A DNA stretch of 9,366 nucleotides from Firmicutes bacterium CAG:449 (GCA_000432895.1 FR889456.1:6363-15728); one strand, 5' to 3'. Counted from the stretch's first letter, positions 1 through 6,024 are shown. Numbers and translations are program-made. Notes: generated by a model from the sequence alone, not told the origin.

Positions 1-2
1 CA

Positions 3-785
3 GAACAAATTATTGGTGGTGTTATTTTAAGAGAAGTTAAAGAAGGTGTAAATATTGTTCTAGCTTCTAAAAATGGACAAATCAAGAAAACAAGTATTGA
101 AGAATTTGTAACTTCAAGAATTGCTAAAACATCAAAATGTTTTAATTTAAGTGGTGATGATGAACTTGTTAGTGTCCAAATTAGTAAAGGTAATTCAGAT
201 ATTTTAGTGGTTTCAACAAATGGTCAATGTTCATTGTTTAATGAAAGTGAACTCAATTTAGTTTCTTTAAAAGCTGGTGGAGTAAAAGCAATAACTGGTA
301 TTGATGAAGATAACAAAGTAGCTACATTATTAACTTTTGATGAAAGAGAATCTTGTAAATTAGGTATTATTACTCACCAACAAGGTGGAAGATTAGTTGA
401 TTATTCCAATATCACTAGAACTAATCGATTAGGTGCTAAATGTGCTTTATATCGTTCATTTAAGAGTGAACCTCAAGAATGTTTAAATGTTTATAAATTT
501 CCTAAAAAAGCTGAAAAAATGCAAATTAATCTTGTTTTAGATAATAAAATCAGATGTATTGCTAAACTGGAAGAAACTAAAACTTATCCTCTTGAAGCAT
601 ATTTAAAACACAATCTTGATTTTGCAAGTGAAGATAATGTTAAAGACGCCTTTATTGAATATGTTCCTATTATTGATAATTCGTTAATTACTGTTGTCAG
701 TAAAAAAATTGAAAAAGAAGAAAAATCAAAAGATAGTGACGAATACGAACAATTATCATTATTCTCATATATTGATGAAGATTAA
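3..785 (+). CDS. parC: DNA topoisomerase IV subunit A (ParC), C-terminal part, 5' truncated
   Basis: The frame is open from the window edge (first full codon at 3) to TAA at 783-785, giving 260 residues. It is the C-terminal DNA-wrapping beta-pinwheel domain of a type IIA topoisomerase A subunit, seen as repeated blades such as VLASKNGQIKKTS and VVSTNGQCSLFNESEL. The stretch LKAGGVKAI resembles the LKAAGVK blade of Gram-positive ParC/GrlA, so ParC is preferred over GyrA. The catalytic tyrosine and the winged helix lie outside the window. Topoisomerase IV (ParC2-ParE2) decatenates daughter chromosomes. The acidic, lysine-rich tail ends EQLSLFSYIDED, containing a sliding-clamp-type pentapeptide QLSLF (nt 750-764). 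The stop codon overlaps that of the convergent sigma-factor gene. The GTG at 207 is internal and not a start. ParC versus GyrA cannot be settled fully without the N-terminus and parE. Confidence 0.85.
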   Translation, partial: EQIIGGVILREVKEGVNIVLASKNGQIKKTSIEEFVTSRIAKTSKCFNLSGDDELVSVQISKGNSDILVVSTNGQCSLFNESELNLVSLKAGGVKAITGIDEDNKVATLLTFDERESCKLGIITHQQGGRLVDYSNITRTNRLGAKCALYRSFKSEPQECLNVYKFPKKAEKMQINLVLDNKIRCIAKLEETKTYPLEAYLKHNLDFASEDNVKDAFIEYVPIIDNSLITVVSKKIEKEEKSKDSDEYEQLSLFSYIDED

Positions 786-1480
786 TCATCTAATTGGTGT
801 TTTTTAAATTCTTGATATAATTTAATCAAAGCTCGCTTTTCGATTCGAGAAACATAACTACGAGAGATATGGTACATTTTGCCTATCTCTTTTTGCGTGT
901 ATTCACTATTGTTATTTAACCCATAACGAAGGGAAATTATTTGGTATTCTTTATCGTCTAAAACTTCAATATATTTATTTAAAGCTTTTATTTTTTCCTT
1001 TTTATCATAATCATCTGGCGTGGAGATAGAAGTAATATTGATAACATCCTCTAATAAAATTTCTTCACCATCTTTATCTAAAGAAACAGTATCTGAAAGT
1101 AAAATGTCTTTAGCACATTTTTTATTGCTTCTTAAAACCATTAAAATCTCGTTTTCAATGCATTTAGAAGCGTAGGTGGCTAATTTTACTTGTTTAGATA
1201 AAGAATAACTATCAATAGCCTTAATTAAACCAATTGTGCCAATAGAGATTAAATCTTCATATGTGGCATCTTTTGATTCATATTTTTTTGCAATATGACC
1301 TACAAGTCTTAGATTATGGATAATAAGTTTTTTTCGTGCTTTTTCATGGTTTTCTTTATCAAATAATTTTTCTAATGTCTGTTTTTCTTCTTCATCAGAT
1401 AAATTTTTTGGGAAAACTCCATTTTCAATATAGCCTAAAAGAAAATTTAAATTTAATAATTTTAATAGAAAAGTTAACAT
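782..1480 (-). CDS. sigK: SigK-like sporulation sigma factor (sigma-70 family) with apparent pro-sequence
   Basis: 232 residues, about the length of Bacillus pro-sigma-K. Region 2 spans about 45-118, with HNLRLVGHIAKKYES, EDLISIGTIGLIKAIDSYS and LATYASKCIENEILMVLR, very close to SigK of Bacillus subtilis. Region 4 spans about 165-225, with the helix-turn-helix QKEIGKMYHISRSYVSRIEK and the SigK-like end SRIEKRALIKLYQEF. Residues 1-16 are hydrophobic and precede YIENGVFPKNL, which lines up with YVKNNAFPQPL at the start of processed sigma-K. A cleavable membrane-associated pro-peptide is therefore likely (inference). The family directs late mother-cell transcription in sporulation. The gene is continuous, with no skin-type interruption. 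No clear Shine-Dalgarno precedes ATG at 1480. It is divergent from yqeG and converges on parC with a 4-base overlap. A SigE-like identity is less likely. Confidence 0.88.
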   Translation of the reverse strand: MLTFLLKLLNLNFLLGYIENGVFPKNLSDEEEKQTLEKLFDKENHEKARKKLIIHNLRLVGHIAKKYESKDATYEDLISIGTIGLIKAIDSYSLSKQVKLATYASKCIENEILMVLRSNKKCAKDILLSDTVSLDKDGEEILLEDVINITSISTPDDYDKKEKIKALNKYIEVLDDKEYQIISLRYGLNNNSEYTQKEIGKMYHISRSYVSRIEKRALIKLYQEFKKHQLDD

Positions 1481-1536
1481 ATTTATCGCTATAATTTTAT
1501 GAAAAAATTAGACATTTAGAACTGGTTTTTATATAT

Positions 1537-1548
1537 TTTTAGCTAAAA
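1537..1548. repeat. 12-bp perfect palindrome in the sigK-yqeG divergent spacer
   Basis: TTTTAGCTAAAA at 1537-1548 is a perfect palindrome midway in the 116-bp spacer (1481-1596) between the divergent sigma-factor gene and yqeG. Its position would suit an operator for either gene. In such AT-rich DNA a palindrome of this size can also arise by chance, and I recognise no regulator for it. Confidence 0.25.
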
Positions 1549-1581
1549 CACAATCATATTTATATATTTCTTTTTATTTTA

Positions 1582-1590
1582 TGTTAAAAT
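1582..1590 (+). promoter_or_regulatory. Extended -10 promoter element of the yqeG operon
   Basis: TG-T-TAAAAT at 1582-1590 matches the extended -10 layout (TGnTATAAT) in five of six hexamer positions plus the TG. No good -35 lies 16-18 bp upstream, which is typical of extended -10 promoters. The hexamer ends exactly 6 bases before ATG at 1597, so transcription would start at or next to the start codon. No Shine-Dalgarno is present in the AAAAGT that separates them. Confidence 0.5.
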
Positions 1591-1596
1591 AAAAGT

Positions 1597-2127
1597 ATGA
1601 AAAGATTTGAACCTGATTTTTACGCACAAAATATATTTTCTATCGATGTTTCTTTTTATAAAAAACATGGGATAAAATGTGTATTATCTGATTTAGATAA
1701 TACTTTAGATGCTTTTGATAAACTTGAACCTTCTAAAAGAGTAATTGATTTAAAAAATAAACTTAATAAAGAAGGAATTGAGCTAGTTATTGTATCGAAT
1801 AATAAAGAGAAAAGAAAAGGTATTTATTGTACTTTATTAGGCGTAAAAGGGATATTTTCATGTCGAAAACCTTTTAAAAAGAGAATTAGTTTGTTTATAA
1901 AAAAGTTAAATTATCGAAAAGAGGAAGTTATTTTAGTGGGCGATCAATTATTGACTGATGTTCAATGTGGTAAAAACGCTAAAATAAAAGTTATATTAAC
2001 TGAACCAATCGTAAAAAAAGATCAATGGACAACTAAATTTAATCGTTTAATTGATAAACCAATTAGAAAACATCTTAAAAATAAAGGTTATTTAGAAAGT
2101 GTGAGGATAACAAATGGGCAAGAATGA
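1597..2127 (+). CDS. yqeG: YqeG family HAD-type (subfamily IIIA) phosphatase
   Basis: 176 residues, the usual size for YqeG. The HAD motifs are all visible: motif I SDLDNTLD (31-38, nucleophile Asp32 and Asp34), motif II Ser67 in VSNN, motif III Lys91 in CRKP, and motif IV GDQLLTD (115-121). The N-terminus FEPDFYAQNIFSID matches the family start, which supports ATG at 1597 even though no ribosome binding site precedes it. The physiological substrate of Bacillus YqeG is not established to my knowledge. It is conserved next to yqeH. It is the first gene of a six-gene operon, and its 3' end overlaps yqeH by 14 bases, indicating translational coupling. Confidence 0.93.
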   Translation: MKRFEPDFYAQNIFSIDVSFYKKHGIKCVLSDLDNTLDAFDKLEPSKRVIDLKNKLNKEGIELVIVSNNKEKRKGIYCTLLGVKGIFSCRKPFKKRISLFIKKLNYRKEEVILVGDQLLTDVQCGKNAKIKVILTEPIVKKDQWTTKFNRLIDKPIRKHLKNKGYLESVRITNGQE

Positions 2128-3232
2128 TTTTATTAAACTATATTGTTTTGGATGCGGAGCAGAGCTTCAAAATGATGATCCTAAATTAGCAGGGTATATT
2201 CCAAAGTTTTTAGAGAAAGATGCAAAATATCTTTGTCAAAGATGTTTTAGACTTCAACATTATGGAATAAATAATGAAGATATTACTTATAACAAGGATT
2301 ATTCTAAAATTATTGAACAGGCTTATTATCAAAAAGCTTTATTTGTTTATGTTGTAGATTTATTTGCTTTCCAAAGTTCAATAGTTATGTCGCTTCTTGA
2401 AAAGTTAAGAGGAGCAAAATTACTTGTAATTGCCACCAAAAGAGATGTTATTCCTAGTGCAGTATCTGATCAAAAATTAATTAATTTTGTGAAAAATGAA
2501 TTATTAAATTTAGGTATTAAGCCATTAGAAGTAATGCTTTCATCAGGAAAAAATAATTATAATATTGAAAATATTGTTGCAAAAGTTAATGAATTAAGAA
2601 AAGGAAAAAATGTTTATATTTTTGGAGCAGCATCAGTTGGTAAATCAAGTTTAGTTAATGCATTTTTAAAAATATATTCAAATCAGACCAATAAAATGAT
2701 TTCAACTTCTTATTATCCAGGAACAACTTTAGATGTTATTAAAGTGCCATTAAATACTAATTCTTATATATTTGATACTCCAGGGATAAGTCTAGATAGT
2801 TCAATTTATTCGCATATTGATAAAAAATTAATTAAATATATTACTCCAAATAAAGAAATAAAACCATTAGTTTTTCAATTACAAGCTAATCAATCTATTT
2901 TGATTGAAAATCTAGCAAAAATTGATTTTATTAATAACGAAAAAACAAATATTACAATATTTATGAGTAATTATTTGACTGCGACAAGATCAAAACTTGA
3001 AAATTCAAATAATGCTTTTAATAACATGATAATTAATAAACAAATAAAACATGTTGATAGAAATGTTAAATCTCTTGACGATTTACTTCTTCATGAAATA
3101 ACATTACCTAATGAAGCTTGCGATATTGTTATATCTGGCTTATTATGGATAAAATTAAAAGGGAAGGGCGAAAATATACGTGTATATACTTTAAAAGGTG
3201 TAGAAGTTAATATTCGTAAGTGTAAAATATAA
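2114..3232 (+). CDS. yqeH: Ribosome biogenesis GTPase YqeH (circularly permuted GTPase)
   Basis: 372 residues, normal for YqeH. An N-terminal zinc finger is formed by Cys11, Cys14, Cys41 and Cys44 (CFGC and CQRC). The GTPase motifs run in permuted order: G4 TKRD (108-111), G5-like SSG (143-145), G1 P-loop GAASVGKS (171-178), G2 Thr204/205 in YPGTT, and G3 DTPG (221-224). The C-terminal part (about 245-372) is the family's RNA/ribosome-interacting region. YqeH is a cytoplasmic assembly factor for the 30S subunit. A Shine-Dalgarno GAGG at 2103-2106, 7 bases before ATG, lies inside yqeG. The stop overlaps the yhbY start by one base. In Bacillus subtilis, aroE lies between yqeH and yhbY; it is absent here. 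Confidence 0.96.
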   Translation: MGKNDFIKLYCFGCGAELQNDDPKLAGYIPKFLEKDAKYLCQRCFRLQHYGINNEDITYNKDYSKIIEQAYYQKALFVYVVDLFAFQSSIVMSLLEKLRGAKLLVIATKRDVIPSAVSDQKLINFVKNELLNLGIKPLEVMLSSGKNNYNIENIVAKVNELRKGKNVYIFGAASVGKSSLVNAFLKIYSNQTNKMISTSYYPGTTLDVIKVPLNTNSYIFDTPGISLDSSIYSHIDKKLIKYITPNKEIKPLVFQLQANQSILIENLAKIDFINNEKTNITIFMSNYLTATRSKLENSNNAFNNMIINKQIKHVDRNVKSLDDLLLHEITLPNEACDIVISGLLWIKLKGKGENIRVYTLKGVEVNIRKCKI

Positions 3233-3525
3233 TGTTAAACAAAAATCAAATTAAGTATTTAAAAAGTTTATCAAATACAATAGAAAATAAATATCAAATT
3301 GGTAAAAACGAATTAGGAGAAACACAATTACAAATGTTATCTAATGCTTTAGATAAATATGAATTAATCAAAATTTCTATTAATCGTTCAGTTATCGATG
3401 CTAAAGAAGAATATGCAAGTGAACTAGTTGAATTATTACATGCTGAGTTTATTCAAATGGTTGGTGGAGTGATAACAATATACCGCAAGAACTTAAAAGA
3501 ACCTAAAATTAAATTACCTCGTTAG
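3232..3525 (+). CDS. yhbY: YhbY-type CRM-domain RNA-binding protein (YqeI)
   Basis: 97 residues making up a single CRM (YhbY) domain. The conserved QIGKNELGETQ loop is at about residues 22-32 and the closing QMVGGVITIYRKN is near the end, where the family has a Q-xxG-xxxx-YR signature. The family binds the large-subunit precursor and takes part in 50S assembly. The ATG shares its A with the yqeH TAA, and no separate Shine-Dalgarno is evident, so termination-reinitiation coupling is likely. One base separates the stop from the next ATG. Confidence 0.93.
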   Translation: MLNKNQIKYLKSLSNTIENKYQIGKNELGETQLQMLSNALDKYELIKISINRSVIDAKEEYASELVELLHAEFIQMVGGVITIYRKNLKEPKIKLPR

Positions 3526-3526
3526 T

Positions 3527-4627
3527 ATGAAAAAAGTATTATTATTCGGAGGATCTTTTGATCCTATTCATAACGCTCATTTAGTTTTAGCGCGTCATGC
3601 TTATCAAGAATTAAAAGTTGATAAATGTTATTTTATCATTGCTAAAAACCCTCGTTGGAAGCATCCTGATACCACACCTGAAGAAAGACTTGATATGCTT
3701 AAATTAGCTTTACAAGACTATAAAGAATTTGAAATATCTTTAATTGAATTCAATTCAAATTCTGATCCAACATATACTTACGATACAATTGTAGAATTAA
3801 ATAAAATAGAGCAGAACAAATATTATTATTTAATTGGTTCAGATCAAGAACAATTATTACATAAATGGTATAAAATTGATGAATTAAGTAAGCTTGTTCA
3901 ATTTGTTGTTTTTAAAAGATTTGGTTATCCTTTAGATGAGGATAATTTAAAAAAATATCATTGTGAAGTTTTAAAAAGTGAAGAGTTTGATATTTCTTCG
4001 ACCAATATTAGAAAATTAAAACAAATAAATTCACCTTTAAAAGTGTTAAATTATATTGCTGAGCATGAGCTTTATTATGTTAAATTCATTAAGCAATATA
4101 TCACTGATAAACGTTTAAAACATTCTTTTTCAGTAGCTAGTCTTGCTTATGAAATTGCTCAAGTTAATTTAATTGATCCTAATAAAGCTTATCTAGCTGG
4201 TTTACTTCACGATATCGCTAAACAAACACCTCTAGAAAGAAGTTTACAGATTTTATTTGATAATTATCAGGATGTCACAAAAAGTGTCGGAGAATGGGCT
4301 TATCATCAATTTGTTGGAGCTTTTATTGCCGAAAAAGAATTTGAAATTGAAGATAAAAATATTCTTCATGCCATTTGTTATCATGCTACTGGTATTGATA
4401 ATATGTCAGAACTAGATAAAGTTATTTATTGTGCAGATAAATTAGATCCATTAAGAGGGTGGGATTCAACAAAATTAATTGAAAAGTGTAAAAAAGACAT
4501 AAACCAAGGATTTATTTCTGTTTTAAAAGAAAATATTATATTTTTTAAAAAGAAAAATATCGATTATAAAAATAATTATACCTTAAAATGCTTATCTTAT
4601 TATTTAGATAGAAAGGATTATGAATAA
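3527..4627 (+). CDS. nadD: Fused nicotinate-nucleotide adenylyltransferase (NadD) and YqeK-type HD hydrolase
   Basis: 366 residues with two domains that are separate genes in Bacillus. Residues 1-185 are NadD: nucleotidyltransferase motif GGSFDPIHNAH (8-18), GSDQ (104-107) and ISSTNIR (156-162). It adenylylates nicotinate mononucleotide in NAD synthesis. Residues about 187-366 are YqeK: His199 in LKHS, His228-Asp229 in GLLHDIAK, His260, His286 in YHATG, and Asp304 in YCADKLDPLRG. YqeK proteins are HD-family diadenosine tetraphosphate hydrolases that yield ADP. A similar fusion is known in mycoplasmas (MG240 of Mycoplasma genitalium). No frameshift signature is visible at the junction, so the fusion looks real. 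There is no Shine-Dalgarno after the one-base gap from yhbY, so coupling is likely. Confidence 0.95.
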   Translation: MKKVLLFGGSFDPIHNAHLVLARHAYQELKVDKCYFIIAKNPRWKHPDTTPEERLDMLKLALQDYKEFEISLIEFNSNSDPTYTYDTIVELNKIEQNKYYYLIGSDQEQLLHKWYKIDELSKLVQFVVFKRFGYPLDEDNLKKYHCEVLKSEEFDISSTNIRKLKQINSPLKVLNYIAEHELYYVKFIKQYITDKRLKHSFSVASLAYEIAQVNLIDPNKAYLAGLLHDIAKQTPLERSLQILFDNYQDVTKSVGEWAYHQFVGAFIAEKEFEIEDKNILHAICYHATGIDNMSELDKVIYCADKLDPLRGWDSTKLIEKCKKDINQGFISVLKENIIFFKKKNIDYKNNYTLKCLSYYLDRKDYE

Positions 4628-4959
4628 TGGAAAATGTTAAATTAGATTTAGTAAAAAAAATGATTGATGAAAAAAAAGGGGAAAACATTTCAGTTTATGA
4701 TGTTTCAACCACTTCACCAATTTGTTCTTTTATTGTTATTGCTACCATCATGAATGGTCGTCAAGGTAAAGCAATCGCAGATGAATTACAAATTATCCAA
4801 GAAAAATTAAACGAAAGAGTAAAGCACCTAGAAGGCACAGAAAAAGATAATTGGATTTTAATTGATTTAGGAGATATTATAGTTCATTTATTTACTCAAG
4901 AAGAAAGAAATAGAGTAAATCTTGATGAATTAATTGAAAGAGTGCATAAAAATGATTAA
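4627..4959 (+). CDS. rsfS: Ribosome silencing factor RsfS
   Basis: 110 residues, normal for RsfS (YqeL in Bacillus). The family signatures are visible: DVSTTSPICSFIVIAT (25-40), HLEGTEKDNWILIDLGD (67-83) and IIVHLFTQEERNRVNLDEL (84-102). The family binds L14 (uL14) on the 50S subunit and blocks subunit joining when nutrients are scarce. A good Shine-Dalgarno AAAGGA (4612-4617) lies 9 bases before ATG, inside the nadD-yqeK frame. The start overlaps the preceding TAA by one base. The usual tryptophan-containing YxLExLW end is replaced by NLDELIERV. Confidence 0.94.
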   Translation: MENVKLDLVKKMIDEKKGENISVYDVSTTSPICSFIVIATIMNGRQGKAIADELQIIQEKLNERVKHLEGTEKDNWILIDLGDIIVHLFTQEERNRVNLDELIERVHKND

Positions 4960-5635
4960 AGAAGTTAATTTAATCATTATTGCCATGGATGAAGAATTCG
5001 AAGCTTTATTAAATAACATTAAAGATCATCAAGTGGAAGATTTTTTTGATAATAAAATATATTCATTTAGATTTAATAAAGAATATTTTATTGCTTTAAG
5101 AGGTAAGATTGGTAAAGTTTCCACTGCCTTTTATATTGGACAATTATCAATGAAGTTCAATATTAAAAAAATTTATAATTTAGGTACTTCAGGAGCTTAT
5201 CAAAAATCATTAAATATTGGTGATGTGGTAATCGCTAGTAGAGTAGGGTATTTTGATGTGGATGTCACTGGTTTTTCTTATCCAATGGGGCAAGTACCTC
5301 ATTGTCCAAGATTCTTTGAAAGTGAAAGTGTTAATATCACTAATTTAAATTTTGATGAGTTTAAAGTTCATCAAGGATTAATTGGTTCATCTGATTCATT
5401 TATTACCATAAAAAATGTAGATTTATTTCCTTTAAAAGAATTAAATCCATTATGCGTTGAAATGGAAGCAGGTGCAGTTAGTCAATGTGCTTACTTATTA
5501 AAAATTCCATTTATAATAATTAGATCAATTTCAGATAAAATATATGAAAAAGATAATTCGCTTGACTGTGATAATAATTTAAAAAAAGCGTCTAGTAATT
5601 GTGTAAGTGTCTTACTTAAATTAATTAATGATTAA
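4952..5635 (+). CDS. mtnN: 5'-methylthioadenosine/S-adenosylhomocysteine nucleosidase
   Basis: 227 residues from ATG 4952. Family residues are visible: Glu15 in AMDEEFEAL (equivalent to Escherichia coli Glu12), the GTSGAY ribose-binding loop (78-83), the catalytic-site VEMEAGA (169-175) with Glu172, and the acid/base Asp195 in RSISDK. It cleaves adenine from methylthioadenosine and S-adenosylhomocysteine, serving methionine salvage and supplying the AI-2 precursor. The start overlaps the rsfS end by 8 bases. An upstream TTG at 4934 would add six residues that do not match the family, so ATG was chosen. In Bacillus, yqeM (a methyltransferase) follows rsfS; here the last operon gene is mtnN. 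An intrinsic terminator begins at its stop. Confidence 0.93.
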   Translation: MIKEVNLIIIAMDEEFEALLNNIKDHQVEDFFDNKIYSFRFNKEYFIALRGKIGKVSTAFYIGQLSMKFNIKKIYNLGTSGAYQKSLNIGDVVIASRVGYFDVDVTGFSYPMGQVPHCPRFFESESVNITNLNFDEFKVHQGLIGSSDSFITIKNVDLFPLKELNPLCVEMEAGAVSQCAYLLKIPFIIIRSISDKIYEKDNSLDCDNNLKKASSNCVSVLLKLIND

Positions 5636-5664
5636 CATATAAGAAATTACTTATATGTTTTTTT
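5634..5664 (+). terminator. Intrinsic terminator of the yqeG-mtnN operon
   Basis: A perfect 10-bp stem, AACATATAAG (5634-5643) with CTTATATGTT (5650-5659), encloses a 6-base loop. A T-run from 5658 to 5664 follows on the plus strand. It begins within the mtnN stop codon. The stem is AT-rich with few GC pairs. On the minus strand the stem is followed by only two Ts, so it may serve the small minus-strand gene poorly. Confidence 0.8.
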
Positions 5665-5887
5665 ATAGTGGAGTGGAGTAATAACCATATTTAATACAAC
5701 TTTCTAAATCTTTTTTACCACATACAAAGATATAAGTTTTATCATTAAATGAAGTAACACGATAGACAAATAATTTAGTTAATGGTAAGACTGAAATATC
5801 TCTATAATTATACTTAAATCCATTGAATGAATAGATGGATTTTTCTTTTTCTTCTAAAACCCTAAAGAATTGTTTTAAATTAATCAT
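5663..5887 (-). CDS. Small unrecognised protein encoded next to dif
   Basis: 74 residues starting at ATG 5887, set by a strong Shine-Dalgarno (AAGGAGA, 5897-5903). I do not recognise a family. The protein begins MINLKQFFRVLEEKEKS and has a central aromatic-rich stretch (FNGFKYNYRD). It continues LTKLFVYRVTSFNDKTYIFVCGKKDLE, which reads like beta strands of a compact cytoplasmic domain, and ends GYYSTPL. No signal peptide or membrane helix is evident, and the two cysteines form no obvious metal site. It is transcribed leftward from a promoter that overlaps the putative dif site and faces the mtnN terminator. The frame is open further upstream to ATG at 6025, but that extension covers dif and the DnaA boxes and is unlikely to be translated. 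Coding status rests on the ribosome binding site, promoter and sensible composition. Confidence 0.6.
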   Translation of the reverse strand: MINLKQFFRVLEEKEKSIYSFNGFKYNYRDISVLPLTKLFVYRVTSFNDKTYIFVCGKKDLESCIKYGYYSTPL

Positions 5888-5896
5888 TTTATTAAA

Positions 5897-5903
5897 TCTC
5901 CTT
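5897..5903 (-). promoter_or_regulatory. Shine-Dalgarno site that fixes the start of the small gene
   Basis: On the minus strand AAGGAGA lies 9 bases before ATG at 5887, a near-consensus ribosome binding site. It favours the 74-residue product over the 120-residue reading from 6025, which has no such site. Confidence 0.75.
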
Positions 5904-5909
5904 AATAAA

Positions 5910-5942
5910 ATTATATACTTCGCATAATGTTCATTATGTAAA
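5910..5942 (-). promoter_or_regulatory. Candidate promoter of the small gene, overlapping dif
   Basis: On the minus strand a perfect -10 TATAAT occupies 5915-5910, placing the start of transcription near 5903, just at the Shine-Dalgarno. The best -35-like hexamer, TTTACA (5942-5937), is 21 bp upstream of TATAAT, or 19 bp upstream of the alternative TATATA (5917-5912). The spacing is long, and the palindrome that forms the core of dif lies between the two elements. The -35 would sit inside the XerD arm. The -10 is clear; the -35 is uncertain. Confidence 0.5.
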
Positions 5943-5944
5943 GT
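5917..5944 (+). other. dif: Putative dif site (XerCD chromosome-dimer resolution site)
   Basis: The 28-bp layout is: XerC-side arm ACTTCGCATAA (5917-5927), 6-bp core TGTTCA (5928-5933), XerD-side arm TTATGTAAAGT (5934-5944). The inner parts of the arms (CATAA and TTATG) are inverted repeats. Compared from memory, 21 of 28 positions agree with the Bacillus subtilis dif and 21 of 28 with Escherichia coli dif. The Bacillus match includes TTATGTAAA in the XerD arm and the Escherichia coli match includes CGCATAATGT. The main plus-strand operon to the left and the minus-strand operon to the right converge here, as expected at the replication terminus, and xerD is about 1.4 kb away. Recombination would be by XerC and XerD, controlled by a septal DNA translocase. 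Confidence 0.85.
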
Positions 5945-6015
5945 AATAATTAAAAAATGGCTAATTATAGGAAGTTTTTTTACTAATAAAAAAATCGATT
6001 TAATAAACATAGGAC

Positions 6016-6024
6016 TTATCCACA
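6016..6024 (+). promoter_or_regulatory. DnaA box 1
   Basis: TTATCCACA is a perfect match to the bacterial DnaA box (TTATNCACA, strongest form). It lies 71 bp from the dif site and on the same strand as box 2. Confidence 0.8.

Noticed and set aside
207..785. A self-contained 192-residue gene starting with GTG at 207
   Set aside because: The same frame is open back to the window edge and upstream codons encode more of the same beta-pinwheel domain, so this is the interior of a truncated parC.
787..805. A terminator for parC just after its stop (CATC / GGTG then six Ts)
   Set aside because: The stem is only four pairs including a G-T wobble, too weak to call.
1494..1501. A SigE/SigK-type -10 (CATAAAAT, minus strand) upstream of sigK
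   Set aside because: It is close to CATACAAT, but no matching -35 is found at the required spacing, and AT-rich DNA gives such octamers easily.
4075..4085. A perfect Escherichia coli-type XerD half-site TTATGTTAAAT
   Set aside because: It is inside the nadD-yqeK coding sequence and has no XerC arm six bases upstream; likewise the TTATGTTAAAA near 1579. Neither is a second dif, so there is no evidence of an element flanked by two dif sites.
4934..4951. TTG start giving a six-residue longer MtnN
   Set aside because: The family begins at the strand IKEVNLIIIAM. ATG at 4952 fits this, and the extension lies within the rsfS coding end.
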